Shown here: positions 26,327-36,778 of the stretch, piece after piece | Position numbering within the stretch: the first letter of the stretch is position 1 | How the letters are laid out: every line of letters begins with the position of its first letter | NCBI GenBank assembly: GCA_029256485.1 | Contig: JAQSXU010000007.1 | Span: 1-64,000 of the forward strand | Length of the DNA: 64,000 nucleotides | Direction of reading: 5' to 3' | DNA from: Clostridiaceae bacterium | Lineage (GTDB): Bacteria; Bacillota_A; Clostridia; Clostridiales; Clostridiaceae | Program-made: the position numbers and the translations under genes | The notes under the pieces: generated by a model | The model's database searches: none | What the model was told of the DNA's origin: nothing | Seen by the model: only the letters and a program-made list of their open reading frames with translations

Positions 26327-27403
26327 ATGAAAAAGAAAGTTGTAGTAGGTATGAGCGGAGGCGTAGATAGTTCTGTTGCTGCATATCTTTTAAAAGAACA
26401 AGGATATGACGTTATAGGGGTAACTATGCAGGTTTGGCCGGAAGATGAGGAATATGAAGAAAGAGAAGGAGGATGTTGTTCTCTTAGCTCAGTTGAAGAT
26501 GCCAGAAGGGTAGCGGACAAACTTAATATTCCATTTTATGTTATGAATTTTAAAGATGTATTTAAGGCAAATGTTATTGATTATTTTATAGACGAATACG
26601 TTCAGGGAAGAACTCCAAATCCATGTATTGCATGTAATAAATTTATTAAATTTGATGAATTTTTAAAAAAAGCTATGGCAATGGGTGCTGATTACATCGC
26701 TACAGGACATTATGCAACTATAGAACATCAGGATAATAGGTATATAATAAGGAAATCAGAAGATGATAAAAAAGATCAAACATATGTATTATATAACTTT
26801 AGTCAATTTCAATTAGCCCATACATTAATGCCATGTGGTGAATACAAAAAGGATAGAATCAGAGAAATTGCCAAGGAACTTGGCTTAAGAGTTTATAATA
26901 AAAAAGACAGTGTAGAAATATGCTTCATTCCGGATAATGACCACGGAGCTTATATTAAGAAGCAAGTACCAAACAAAATAAGAGAGGGAAATTTTGTAGA
27001 TAAGAAAGGGAATATATTAGGTAAGCATAAGGGAATTGTATACTATACTATTGGACAAAGAAAAGGTCTTGGAATAGCTTTAGGAACACCAATGTTTGTA
27101 ATTGATATTAATCCACTTAGAAATGAAGTTGTGCTTGGAAGCGAAGAGGATATTTTTAAAACCAATTTAGTTGCTAATGATATGAATTTCATCCCATTTG
27201 ATACCTTAGAAGAACCTATGAGGGTGGAAGCAAAAATAAGATATTCTGCAAAGCCATCAAAAGCAGTAATTTATCCATACGTGGATGGAAAAGTAAGAGT
27301 GGAATTTGAAAATAAACAAAGAGCTATAACAAAGGGCCAATCTGTAGTATTCTACCAAGGTAACATGCTGTTAGGCGGCGGGTTAATAGAAACAATTTTA
27401 TAA
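26327..27403 (+). CDS. mnmA: tRNA-specific 2-thiouridylase
   Basis: 358 residues. The ATP-PPase P-loop is [15 protein letters not shown]. The first catalytic cysteine lies in [12 protein letters not shown] and the second in [10 protein letters not shown], the pair that forms the persulfide/disulfide during transfer. It thiolates U34 of Glu, Lys and Gln tRNAs. It follows nifS, its sulfur donor, in the same operon. Confidence 0.95.
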   Translation: MKKKVVVGMSGGVDSSVAAYLLKEQGYDVIGVTMQVWPEDEEYEEREGGCCSLSSVEDARRVADKLNIPFYVMNFKDVFKANVIDYFIDEYVQGRTPNPCIACNKFIKFDEFLKKAMAMGADYIATGHYATIEHQDNRYIIRKSEDDKKDQTYVLYNFSQFQLAHTLMPCGEYKKDRIREIAKELGLRVYNKKDSVEICFIPDNDHGAYIKKQVPNKIREGNFVDKKGNILGKHKGIVYYTIGQRKGLGIALGTPMFVIDINPLRNEVVLGSEEDIFKTNLVANDMNFIPFDTLEEPMRVEAKIRYSAKPSKAVIYPYVDGKVRVEFENKQRAITKGQSVVFYQGNMLLGGGLIETIL

Positions 27404-27421
27404 TTGAAAGGATATTTGTAT

Positions 27422-28111
27422 ATGGAAAAGACTCCTAAATATATACCGGAAATAAAGGGAACCTTAAGAAGCAGAATTATTGAGGCACCTGAAATAATAA
27501 GAAGTGCAAGTGGGATAAAAATTTTTGGAAAGAGATTAAAGTCATTTGTATTTACTACGGATATTACTGTGATTAAAAATACAAATGCAGATGCAGTTTT
27601 AGCGGTTTACCCATTTACTCCCCAGCCTCTTATTACTCAAGCACTGCTTGTAGCTTCTGATGTGCCAGTGTTTTGTGGAGTTGGTGGCGGATTCACCATG
27701 GGAAAAAGAGTGGTGAACTTAGGCTTGGATGCTGAATTTAAAGGTGCCATGGGGGTTGCTGTTAACAGCCCAACAAGCAATGAGGTTATTAGAGCATTGC
27801 GTGATACAATTGATATACCAATTATTGTTACAGTTGTTTCACAGAATGAAGACTTTAAAAGCAGAATAGAAGCTGGAGCTTCTATTCTAAATATAGCCGG
27901 AGGTAAAAATACAGCAAAAATAGTAAAAGAAATAAGAAAACAGTATCCGGAATTCCCTATACTTGCTACAGGTGGAAAGTCAGATGATAGTATTAGAGAA
28001 ACAATTTTAGCCGGGGCTAATGCAGTTTCTTTTACTCCTAGGTCAAATACGGAAATATTTGCTGAAATTATGGATAACTATAGGGATAAATATAAACAAT
28101 CAGAAAAGTAG
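27422..28111 (+). CDS. Conserved TIM-barrel protein of unknown function (annotated as 'hydrolase' in clostridia)
   Basis: 229 residues. Alternating beta strands and helices end in phosphate-binding-like loops: FCGVGGGFTMG, SILNIAGGKN and ILATGGKSDDSIRETILAGANAVSF, the last two like the GG/GA phosphate loops of IMP-dehydrogenase or thiazole-synthase-type barrels. No catalytic residue set can be named. The start is ATG 27422 after GAAAGG. It lies 18 bp after mnmA and 20 bp before a HAD phosphatase gene, so all three are probably co-transcribed. Confidence 0.6.
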   Translation: MEKTPKYIPEIKGTLRSRIIEAPEIIRSASGIKIFGKRLKSFVFTTDITVIKNTNADAVLAVYPFTPQPLITQALLVASDVPVFCGVGGGFTMGKRVVNLGLDAEFKGAMGVAVNSPTSNEVIRALRDTIDIPIIVTVVSQNEDFKSRIEAGASILNIAGGKNTAKIVKEIRKQYPEFPILATGGKSDDSIRETILAGANAVSFTPRSNTEIFAEIMDNYRDKYKQSEK

Positions 28112-28131
28112 TTCTTAGGAGGATTTAGCAA

Positions 28132-28794
28132 ATGATAAAGGCAGTAATTTTTGATATGGATGGTGTAATAATTGACAGCGAGCCAGATCATATAAAATTT
28201 GAACAGCAGCTCTTTAATAGTTTAGGATTTAATGTAAGCTTGGAATACCACAACAAATTTGTAGGGACCACATCTTACTATATGTGGAATGAATTAAAGA
28301 ATAAATATTCACTTGAAAATACAGTAGAACAGCTTGTTAAAAATGATAGAGATAAATATTACAATTATCTGTGTGGGCTGGAAAAGCTTGAACCAATAAA
28401 TGGTGTAAGAGAATTAATTAAACTGCTCCACCATACCGGTTATAAACTGGCAGTGGCATCATCATCACCTTTAAATGTTATTGAAATGGTGGTTAAGTTG
28501 TTAGGATTAGATGAGTATTTTGATTTCTTAGTAACTGGAGATTTTGTTAAAAGAAGTAAACCAGCTCCTGATGTGTTTTTATATGCAGCAGAAAAGCTAA
28601 TGATAAAACCAAATGAGTGTGTTGTAATAGAAGATTCTTCAAATGGTGTGGCAGCTGCTAAAGAGGCAGGAATGTTGTGTATTGGATATAAAAATTTAAA
28701 TTCAGGTAATCAAAATTTAAAACCTGCGGACTTAATACTGGATGATTTTAATGAAAAGGATAAGGTTATAAACTTAATAAATGATAATAAATAG
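28132..28794 (+). CDS. HAD-superfamily phosphatase, beta-phosphoglucomutase-like
   Basis: 220 residues. The nucleophile motif FDMDGVIIDSEPDH (Asp9, Asp11) is followed by a helical cap domain (about 15-90), motif II ASSSP, Lys in KRSKPAPDVF and motif IV VIEDSSNGVAAA. The PGMB subgroup includes sugar-phosphate phosphatases and beta-phosphoglucomutases; the substrate is unknown. Last gene of the nifS operon, followed by a strong terminator. Confidence 0.85.
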   Translation: MIKAVIFDMDGVIIDSEPDHIKFEQQLFNSLGFNVSLEYHNKFVGTTSYYMWNELKNKYSLENTVEQLVKNDRDKYYNYLCGLEKLEPINGVRELIKLLHHTGYKLAVASSSPLNVIEMVVKLLGLDEYFDFLVTGDFVKRSKPAPDVFLYAAEKLMIKPNECVVIEDSSNGVAAAKEAGMLCIGYKNLNSGNQNLKPADLILDDFNEKDKVINLINDNK

Positions 28795-28795
28795 A

Positions 28796-28836
28796 AAGGT
28801 GAAACTCTGAAATAAACAGAGTTTCACCTTATCTTT
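28796..28836. terminator. Bidirectional terminator between the HAD gene and glgA
   Basis: A perfect 14-bp stem (28796-28809 with 28817-28830, AAGGTGAAACTCTG arm), 7-nt loop, followed by ATCTTTTT on the plus strand. It separates the convergent nifS and glg operons. Confidence 0.88.
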
Positions 28837-28841
28837 TTAAG

Positions 28842-30272
28842 TTATAATATATCACTATAAAGTTTTAAGTATTTATTTGCAGAGTTATTCCAGCTGTTAT
28901 CCTCATTCATTGCCCTTACAACTAATTTGTTCCAAATGTCTTTATCTTTATAAAAGTTTAATGCCCTTCTAATTGTATACAGCATATCATGAGCATTGTA
29001 GTTGGTAAATGAAAAACCATTACCCTCACAAGTGTTTTCATTATATGAATGGACAGTATCTTTTAATCCTCCTGTTTCACGGACGATAGGTAAGCTGCCA
29101 TACCTTAATGCTATGAGCTGACCAATACCACAAGGTTCAAACAATGATGGCATTAAGAACATATCTGAAGCTGCATAAATTTTTTCAGCTAAGTTATTAT
29201 CAAATAATATATTAGCTGAAACTTTAGATGGATACTTCCATTTAAAAAACTTAAACATGTCCTCGTATTGCTGCTCACCGGTGCCTAATACTACTAGCTG
29301 CAAATTTTCTTGAAGCATTTCTTCAATGACACATTTAATCAAATCAAATCCTTTTTGACTAACTAATCGGGATACAATGCCTATTAAAGGAATATTGCTG
29401 TCTTCAGGAAGACCTAAGTCTTTTTGAAGACGTGTTTTATTAATATTTTTTTTGTCAATACTTAAAGAATCATAATTGAAATAAATATCCTTATCATTTG
29501 CAGGATTATATAAATCATAGTCTATACCATTGACAATGCCCTGCAATTTTGAGTTTTGATAACGCAATAAACCATCAAGCTTTTCTCCATATTCCGGAGT
29601 TTGAATTTCTTCAGCATAGCTATAGCTAACCGTAGTGATTCTATCTGAGAAATTTATGCCTCCCTTCATAAATGATATTCCGTCATAAAATTTTAATGCT
29701 TCTTCATTATAATAACCGGAATTAAGATTTAATAGCTCATTAAGTACACTTTCGCCAAAAACCCCTTGATATCGAAGATTGTGAATAGTATAAACCGTTT
29801 TAATATTTTTATGACTTGAAGAATCTTTATATAAGTCTTTTAATAAAACTGGAACCATGGCTGTTTGCCAATCATTACAATGTATAATATTTGGATTAAA
29901 GTCATCCATGTAGTAAATAGATTGGAGTATAGCTTTGGAAAAATAGGAAAACCTTTCCCCGTCATCGTAATATCCATAAGCTCCTCCACGTTTAAAGTAA
30001 TATTCATTGTCTATAAAATAAAAGGGAACAGAGTCATATTCAAGGTATTCCAATCCACCATATTTATCACGCCAGCCAACGGGTACATTAAAACTTCCTT
30101 TATGGATCATTGAATTTTTAAATTCATCTTTTATATCAGTATACTTTGGAAGAATAACTCTTGCATCTATGCCTAGTTTTCTTAATGCTTTTGGCAGGGC
30201 ATAAGCTACATCGGCTAAACCACCAGTCTTAAAAAAAGGGTAACATTCAGATGCTGCAAAAAGTACTTTCAT
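28842..30272 (-). CDS. glgA: Glycogen (granulose) synthase, ADP-glucose type
   Basis: 476 residues, GT5 family. N-terminal ADP-glucose site FFKTGGLADVAYALP (Lys15 region), HCNDWQTAM, and the C-terminal EPCGIGQLIALRYGSLPIVRETGGL donor-site motif are all present. It elongates alpha-1,4-glucan from ADP-glucose. Third gene of the minus-strand glgC-glgD-glgA operon. In clostridia this polymer (granulose) accumulates before sporulation. No branching enzyme or phosphorylase gene is present nearby. Confidence 0.95.
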   Translation of the reverse strand: MKVLFAASECYPFFKTGGLADVAYALPKALRKLGIDARVILPKYTDIKDEFKNSMIHKGSFNVPVGWRDKYGGLEYLEYDSVPFYFIDNEYYFKRGGAYGYYDDGERFSYFSKAILQSIYYMDDFNPNIIHCNDWQTAMVPVLLKDLYKDSSSHKNIKTVYTIHNLRYQGVFGESVLNELLNLNSGYYNEEALKFYDGISFMKGGINFSDRITTVSYSYAEEIQTPEYGEKLDGLLRYQNSKLQGIVNGIDYDLYNPANDKDIYFNYDSLSIDKKNINKTRLQKDLGLPEDSNIPLIGIVSRLVSQKGFDLIKCVIEEMLQENLQLVVLGTGEQQYEDMFKFFKWKYPSKVSANILFDNNLAEKIYAASDMFLMPSLFEPCGIGQLIALRYGSLPIVRETGGLKDTVHSYNENTCEGNGFSFTNYNAHDMLYTIRRALNFYKDKDIWNKLVVRAMNEDNSWNNSANKYLKLYSDIL

Positions 30273-30315
30273 AATTTTATTACTCCTCTATTGTATATTT
30301 TAACAAAATTTTTAT

Positions 30316-31425
30316 TTATATTAAGGTTCTTTTTTCTATTACCAGAGGAAATTCTAAGTCACCTTTTAATTCAGTATTTTCCTCAATAATAATATTTTTA
30401 TCTATAATTACATTTTTAAGTCTAGAACCACTTTTTATAATACAATTTTGCATTATAATACAATTTTCTATTTCAACATTTTGTTCAACTACAACACGTC
30501 TGCTAATTACACTATTTTTAATGCTTCCCTTCACAATACACCCATTGGAAATTAAAGTATTTAAAGCCGATGAACCATTTACATATTTAGTAGGTGCTTC
30601 ATCTTTGACCTTTGTATAAATAAGACCGTTTTTGAAAAATAACTCTTTATTTATATCTAAGTTAAGCATGTCCATATTTGCCCTGTAATAGGAATTAATG
30701 GAATTAACACATTGTAAATATCCATCAAACTCAAATGCATTTACATCTAATTCTTCAATGCTTTTATAAATCCATTCTCTAATTGAGCCCCAATAACCAG
30801 TTTCGATGCATTTATTTAGTATTTCAATAAGAACTTTTTTGCTCATAATAAACATATCCATGGAAGCATTAAGTTCATCCTTTGTTCCAATATTTTTACC
30901 TACTCCAAGAACATTATTATTACTATCTAAACTTAATACATTTCTATCTTTAAAATTAAACTTACCATCTTTAATTTTCTTGTAAATAATTGTGATGTCT
31001 TTGCCAGACTTTTCATGATATTCTGCAGCATCTAAATAACTTAGATTAGCAATCATAAATGAACAAGTTAGAATTACTTTATCCTCTTTACTTCTATACA
31101 AGTATTCTAAGTTGTTTTTTAACATTTCAATATCATTTAAGTATGAAGTCCCCATGCTATAATTAAAAATAAATAAGCCATTGAGTTTTCTATCTAAATC
31201 CCAGGGTTTACCTGAGCCTAAATGATCAATTAAGGATCTTGATTTACTTTCAGTAAAAATTCCAACATTTCTAATTCCGCAATTCACCAAATTTGACAGG
31301 GTAAAATCTATGATTCTATATCTTCCTCCAATAGGTATAGAAGCCAGCGGCCTATTTTTTGTAATACTTTTAATTTGATCTTCATTTTCGGTCAAACTAA
31401 CTATAGCCATATAATCTGACAGCAT
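30316..31425 (-). CDS. glgD: Glucose-1-phosphate adenylyltransferase regulatory-type subunit
   Basis: 369 residues, homologous to GlgC along its length but with a degenerate N-terminus: where GlgC has LAGGQGSRL, GlgD reads VSLTENEDQIKS, so the nucleotide-binding loop is lost. It keeps [15 protein letters not shown] and the C-terminal left-handed beta-helix repeats. In Firmicutes GlgD partners catalytic GlgC in a heterotetramer. Gap to glgC 30 bp, to glgA 43 bp. Confidence 0.93.
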   Translation of the reverse strand: MLSDYMAIVSLTENEDQIKSITKNRPLASIPIGGRYRIIDFTLSNLVNCGIRNVGIFTESKSRSLIDHLGSGKPWDLDRKLNGLFIFNYSMGTSYLNDIEMLKNNLEYLYRSKEDKVILTCSFMIANLSYLDAAEYHEKSGKDITIIYKKIKDGKFNFKDRNVLSLDSNNNVLGVGKNIGTKDELNASMDMFIMSKKVLIEILNKCIETGYWGSIREWIYKSIEELDVNAFEFDGYLQCVNSINSYYRANMDMLNLDINKELFFKNGLIYTKVKDEAPTKYVNGSSALNTLISNGCIVKGSIKNSVISRRVVVEQNVEIENCIIMQNCIIKSGSRLKNVIIDKNIIIEENTELKGDLEFPLVIEKRTLI

Positions 31426-31455
31426 AATAAAACCTCTCTTCCTAAATATATAAAC

Positions 31456-32589
31456 TTAGATTCGCTTTACTTTACCGTTATCAGGTATTACTACAATTTC
31501 GTTATTATTTCCTATAGTACATTCAGCTGCAATGTCTGAATTTGTTCCTATAATAGCTTTACTTATTGAAGAATTTTTACCTATTTTTGTATTCTGCATT
31601 AATACTGAATCTTTTATAGTGGAATTTTCACTAACGTAAACTCCAGGGAAAAGAACAGAATTATATACTTTACCAAGAACAATACAACCTTCCGCTATAA
31701 AAGAGTCTTTTATATCAGCACTTGGGCCTATATACTGAGGAGGTCTAGTAGGATTTACAGAATAGATTTTCCAGTTTTGATCATGTATGTCTAAACCATT
31801 TTCATCGTGGAGAAGATCCATGTTAGCTTCCCAATAACTTTCTATTGTACCAACGTCTTTCCAATAGCCTTCAAATGGATATGCATAAACATTTCTTGAA
31901 CTCTCAAGCAGCTTGGGAATTATATTTTTACCGAAATCATTGCTTGATTTTTCATCATTTTCATCCTCATGAAGGTATTTTTTTAGCAGTTTCCAATTGA
32001 AAATGTATATACCCATGGAAGCCAAATTATTTTTTGGTTTTTTTGGTTTTTCTTCGAATTCATATATTTTATTATTTTCATCCGTGTTCATGATGCCAAA
32101 TCTGCTAGCTTCAGACAGAGGAACCTGAAACACTGCTATAGTAGCATCAGAATTTTTTTCTTTGTGGTATTCAAGCATTTTTGCATAATTCATCTTATAA
32201 ATATGATCACCAGATAAAACAAGTACATATTCTGGATCAAATGAATCAATATAGTGCCTATTTTGAAAAATGGCATCTGATGTACCTTTGTACCATTTAC
32301 CTCCAGATTCTTTCATATACGGTTGTAGAATACTTACACCGCCTGTATTTCTGTCTAAATCCCAGGGACTTCCTATGCCAATATGTGTATTTAATATTTG
32401 AGGCCTGTATTGAGTCAGTACACCAACGGTGTCTATGCCAGAATTAGAACAATTACTTAAGGTAAAATCAATAATTCTATATTTACCACCAAAAGGTACT
32501 GCTGGTTTTGCATTTCCCTTAGTTAGAGCTCCGAGTCTACTACCTTGTCCGCCAGCAAGGATCATGGCAATAATTTCTTTTTTTTGCAT
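31456..32589 (-). CDS. glgC: Glucose-1-phosphate adenylyltransferase, catalytic subunit
   Basis: 377 residues. [32 protein letters not shown] contains the nucleotidyl-transfer loop; LSGDHIYKM and the FEEKPKKP motif follow, then a C-terminal beta-helix. It makes ADP-glucose from glucose-1-phosphate and ATP, the committed step to granulose. First gene of the operon, with a strong AAAGGGGGT ribosome binding site. Transcribed divergently from addA across a 271-bp gap that should hold both promoters; I see no convincing operator there. Confidence 0.95.
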   Translation of the reverse strand: MQKKEIIAMILAGGQGSRLGALTKGNAKPAVPFGGKYRIIDFTLSNCSNSGIDTVGVLTQYRPQILNTHIGIGSPWDLDRNTGGVSILQPYMKESGGKWYKGTSDAIFQNRHYIDSFDPEYVLVLSGDHIYKMNYAKMLEYHKEKNSDATIAVFQVPLSEASRFGIMNTDENNKIYEFEEKPKKPKNNLASMGIYIFNWKLLKKYLHEDENDEKSSNDFGKNIIPKLLESSRNVYAYPFEGYWKDVGTIESYWEANMDLLHDENGLDIHDQNWKIYSVNPTRPPQYIGPSADIKDSFIAEGCIVLGKVYNSVLFPGVYVSENSTIKDSVLMQNTKIGKNSSISKAIIGTNSDIAAECTIGNNNEIVVIPDNGKVKRI

Positions 32590-32860
32590 ACTTATAACCC
32601 CCTTTTGTAAAAATAATATTGAACAAATATAAAATATACCTTAATTTTATTTTACATTATTTTAAAATAAAATGGCACAAAAAAGTTAAAAAAATTGAAA
32701 AAATAGAAATGTTTGTACTTTTAAACTGTTAAACTTATATACAATAATTATAATGCTGAATGTATTTTGACATTATACAATAGAAATTGAATTCCTAACA
32801 ATATAAACTATGAAGTTTTTAATATATATATGATAAAATATTATTGAAGAAGGTGATATT

Positions 32861-35800
32861 GTGCCAAGCAACCAGTGGACAGATGAACAAAAGGAAGCAA
32901 TATATTCAAGAAACTGTAATCTGCTTGTAGCTGCAGGAGCAGGAGCAGGGAAAACTGCAGTACTAGTTGAAAGAATAATTAAAAGAGTAATGGATGAAAA
33001 AGACCAAGTTGATATAGATACTTTATTGGTGGTAACATTCACCAATGCAGCCGCAGCAGAAATGCGTGAAAGAATAGGAGAGGCTATTTCTAAAGAGTTA
33101 GATAACAATCCAGAAAACAGAAGGCTTCAAACGCAGCTAACACTGTTAAACAGGTCAAATATTATGACCATTCATTCATTTTGCCTGCAAGTTATCAGAA
33201 ATAATTTTCACTGTATTGACTTAGACCCTAATTTTAGAATTGCTGATGAAACAGAAGGAATTTTATTAAAAAGCGAAGTGCTGGAAGAACTTTTTGATGA
33301 TATGTATAAGGATGATAATGTAACTGATGACTTCTTAGAATTGGTTGATGCATTTGGAGGGAAAGATGATAAAAAAGTTCAGAATATAATACTTAATATA
33401 TATAGATTTGCAGAAAGCTCACCATGGCCTGATAAATGGCTAAATGATTCTGCTGAGCAGTTTAATTTGAATGAAAGCTTTAATTTTGGAGAAACAAAGT
33501 GGGCAAAAATATTAATTGAGGATGTAAATATAGAGCTAAAAGGCTATAAAAATAAGCTGGAAAAGAATATTGAAATAATAGAAAATTCATCTGGATTAGA
33601 ATACTATTTGCCAGTGTTTCTAGAGGATTTGGAAAAAATAAAAAGTTTAATTGAAACACAAAATTTTCAGGAGTTAGCTGATAAGTTTATTAATATAGAA
33701 TTTTCAAAGCTTCCAATTAAAAAGAATAAAGATGCAGATACAAGCGTGAAGGAGTATGTAAAAAAACAAAGAGATGAAGTTAAAAAGAAAATTATTGAGC
33801 TTAAAGAGAGTATTTTTTTAAATTTTAGCAACAATAATAATGATTTAAAGTCTATGTATCCAATGATGAAATGCTTATCATATTTAGTAACAGAATTTAA
33901 AAAAAGATATTCAATAAAGAAAAGGGAAAGGCTTATAATAGACTTCAACGACATAGAGCATTTTGCATTAAATATTTTAACTGAAGTTGATTGTAGTGGA
34001 AATATACATCCTTCTAATATTGCTTTAGAGTATAGAAAAAGGTTTGAGGAAGTTTTTGTAGATGAATATCAGGACAGCAATTTAGTACAAGAAGTATTGC
34101 TAAATATGGTAGCTAGGATTGACGTTACTGGGAAATGGTCATTAAATAAAGAAAATAAGAGCAGCTGTAAAGACGACGAAATTGATATTATCCAAAATGT
34201 TTATAATAACCAAACTCAAAATATGTTTATGGTTGGCGATGTTAAACAAAGCATATATAAATTCAGACAGGCAAAACCAGAGTTATTTTTAGAAAAGTAT
34301 AATAATTATAGTGAAGAAAAAGGTCAGAATAATAGAAGAATAAAATTATTTAGGAATTTTAGAAGCAGAAAAGAAATAATTAATGGAGTAAACTTTATTT
34401 TTAAGCAAATTATGTCTGAAAGTATTGGAGAATTAAACTATAACAGTGAAGAAGAATTAATTCCTTCAGCAGAATATCCGGATGATAAAGAAGGAAGCGA
34501 AAATATTATATATGGCGGTGAAATTCAGGTAGATATAATTGAAAAAAGTAAAACTGATATTCCTCAGCAGGATATGGATGAAGATCAGAGAAATGAAGAT
34601 ATAGAAGATGAAGAAGTATTGGATAATATTCAATTGGAAGCAAGACTTGTAGCAAACAGGATAAATGATATGATAAATGGCTCCAATGGTATGAAAATGA
34701 AGGTTTATGATAAAAGTATAGGTGCATATAGATTTGCCCAGTACAAAGACATAGTAATATTAATGAGAGCAACTGAGAACTATGCCCAAACATTTACTGA
34801 AGAACTTACAAAGAATAACATACCAGTATTTGCTGATACAAACAGTGGATATTTTGAAACTATAGAAATTAAAACAATGATTTCACTACTTCAAATAATA
34901 GATAACCCCTACCAGGACATACCGCTGCTTTCAGTTTTACGTTCTCCCATTTTATTTCTGTCTGCAGAAGAGCTAATTGACATAAGAAATGTAGATTTAA
35001 ATAAATCCATATATGAAAATATGCTCACATTTTGCAATGAGGAAAATCTTTTCCAGGGGGAATTAAAGAATAAAATATCTGGATTTATTCATAGGCTTAA
35101 GCAATGGCGAAGTGATTCACTGCATGTAAGTTTAGATGAATTCATATGGAGACTCTATACTGAAACTGGATATTATGGTTTTACAGGAGCACTGCCGGGT
35201 GGAATGCAAAGACAGGCAAATCTAAGAATCTTATTTCAGAGAGCTAAAGAATTTGAAAAAACAAGCTTTAAGGGATTATTTAATTTTGTAAACTTTATTG
35301 ATAAGTTAAAGAAAAACAGCGGGGATATGGGCAGTGCAAAGATACTTGGAGAAAATGAAAATGTTGTAAGAATTATGAGTATTCATAAAAGCAAGGGCTT
35401 GGAATTTCCAGTGGTAATATTAGCTGGATGTGGTAAAAGGTTCAACTTTATGGATTTAAACAGCAGTTTGCTTCTTCATCAAGATTTTGGATATGGGCCA
35501 GATTTAATTGATGCAAAGAGAAGAGTAAGTTACCCAACCATATACAAGTCAATAATGAGAAAAAAAATTAAATTAGAAGTTCTTGCTGAAGAAATGAGAA
35601 TACTATATGTTGCATTTACTAGGGCAAAGGAAAAATTAATTATCACCGGATTGATAAACAATGCAGAAGAAAAATGCAAACAATGGGCATCAATAAGCAA
35701 TAGCATAGAAGAAAAAATTTCTGAATATGAAATAGTAAATTCAAAGTGTTATTTGGATTGGATAGGTTTAGCTCTAGTGAGACATATTAGTGGGCAGGTT

Positions 35801-36676
35801 TTAAGGAGTAAAGGTGGTAAAAAAGATTTTCAGCATTTAATTAATGATAAATCAAAATGGAGCATAAAAATTTGGAATAAGGAACAGTTTTTAAATGCCT
35901 CAGAATCTCCTATTGAAAAAGAACCTGTTGAAGAGCAGCTAGATAATCTTCTTAAGGTGAACAATGAAATGTATTGGAATGAAATAAACAGAAGATTAAA
36001 ATGGGAGTACAGATATGCAAGGTCCTCTAATATTCCAGCAAAACTTTCAGTATCAGAAATAAAAAGAAGATTTCAAGTTATTGATGATACAGATAGTGAT
36101 AAATTAGGTTATCCAAGTGAATTTAGAAAACCAAGCTTTTTAGAAAATAGAAAAAAGTTTACTGCTTCTGAAAAGGGAACTATATTGCATCTAGTAATGC
36201 AGCATTTGAATATTGATAAAGTTTCATCTAAGGAAGAAATACAACAGCAGTTGATTCATCTTATAAATAAGCAGTTTATAACTGAAGAACAAAGTAAAAT
36301 TATAAATATAAATAATATTTTTAAATTTTATGAGTCAGATATAGGAAAGAGAATAAAGGAAGCAGTGAAAGTATATAGAGAACAGCCATTTTATATAAAA
36401 GTACCAAGTGTAAGTTTATATAATGACTTAGATGAAGAAATTTATAAGAATGAGGAAATTTTAATACAAGGTATAATTGATTGTTACTTTGAAGAAGATG
36501 ATGGGTTAGTTTTGCTTGATTATAAAACTGACTATGTTGAAAATGAAGAACAGATAATTGAAAAATATCAAACTCAAATTCAGTATTATGCAAAGGCATT
36601 GGAGAAATTAACTGGCAAAGTTGTTAAGGGAAAATATATTTATTTATTTTACAATGGTAATTTAATAAGTTTTTAA
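32861..36676 (+). CDS. addA: ATP-dependent helicase/nuclease subunit A
   Basis: 1271 residues, a typical AddA length. UvrD-type helicase motifs: Q motif NQWTDEQKEAI, Walker A AAGAGAGKTAVLVERI, FVDEYQDSN, GDVKQSIYKFRQA, MSIHKSKGLEFPVV and VAFTRAKEKL. The C-terminal RecB-type nuclease has GTILHLVMQH, GIIDCYFEEDDG and the catalytic LLDYKTDYV. With AddB it processes double-strand breaks. The start is GTG after GAAGGTGAT. AddB normally lies directly upstream; here the upstream gene is the divergent glgC, and no addB is visible in the window. Confidence 0.94.
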   Translation: MPSNQWTDEQKEAIYSRNCNLLVAAGAGAGKTAVLVERIIKRVMDEKDQVDIDTLLVVTFTNAAAAEMRERIGEAISKELDNNPENRRLQTQLTLLNRSNIMTIHSFCLQVIRNNFHCIDLDPNFRIADETEGILLKSEVLEELFDDMYKDDNVTDDFLELVDAFGGKDDKKVQNIILNIYRFAESSPWPDKWLNDSAEQFNLNESFNFGETKWAKILIEDVNIELKGYKNKLEKNIEIIENSSGLEYYLPVFLEDLEKIKSLIETQNFQELADKFINIEFSKLPIKKNKDADTSVKEYVKKQRDEVKKKIIELKESIFLNFSNNNNDLKSMYPMMKCLSYLVTEFKKRYSIKKRERLIIDFNDIEHFALNILTEVDCSGNIHPSNIALEYRKRFEEVFVDEYQDSNLVQEVLLNMVARIDVTGKWSLNKENKSSCKDDEIDIIQNVYNNQTQNMFMVGDVKQSIYKFRQAKPELFLEKYNNYSEEKGQNNRRIKLFRNFRSRKEIINGVNFIFKQIMSESIGELNYNSEEELIPSAEYPDDKEGSENIIYGGEIQVDIIEKSKTDIPQQDMDEDQRNEDIEDEEVLDNIQLEARLVANRINDMINGSNGMKMKVYDKSIGAYRFAQYKDIVILMRATENYAQTFTEELTKNNIPVFADTNSGYFETIEIKTMISLLQIIDNPYQDIPLLSVLRSPILFLSAEELIDIRNVDLNKSIYENMLTFCNEENLFQGELKNKISGFIHRLKQWRSDSLHVSLDEFIWRLYTETGYYGFTGALPGGMQRQANLRILFQRAKEFEKTSFKGLFNFVNFIDKLKKNSGDMGSAKILGENENVVRIMSIHKSKGLEFPVVILAGCGKRFNFMDLNSSLLLHQDFGYGPDLIDAKRRVSYPTIYKSIMRKKIKLEVLAEEMRILYVAFTRAKEKLIITGLINNAEEKCKQWASISNSIEEKISEYEIVNSKCYLDWIGLALVRHISGQVLRSKGGKKDFQHLINDKSKWSIKIWNKEQFLNASESPIEKEPVEEQLDNLLKVNNEMYWNEINRRLKWEYRYARSSNIPAKLSVSEIKRRFQVIDDTDSDKLGYPSEFRKPSFLENRKKFTASEKGTILHLVMQHLNIDKVSSKEEIQQQLIHLINKQFITEEQSKIININNIFKFYESDIGKRIKEAVKVYREQPFYIKVPSVSLYNDLDEEIYKNEEILIQGIIDCYFEEDDGLVLLDYKTDYVENEEQIIEKYQTQIQYYAKALEKLTGKVVKGKYIYLFYNGNLISF

Positions 36677-36778
36677 AATTAATAATTATTATTAGTTGAA
36701 AATTATTATATATTAGTATATAATAAAAACATGCAATAGATTAAATTTTTACATAATAATATTAATGAAGGTGATTTT

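Noticed and set aside
30316..31425. glgD as a decayed duplicate of glgC
   Set aside because: It lacks the catalytic loop but keeps full length and conserved folds; GlgD subunits are normal partners of GlgC in Firmicutes.
36677..36778. Rex operator upstream of the LDH-like gene
   Set aside because: No TTGTTAA-N4-TTAACAA-like palindrome is present; the region is simple AT-rich sequence.
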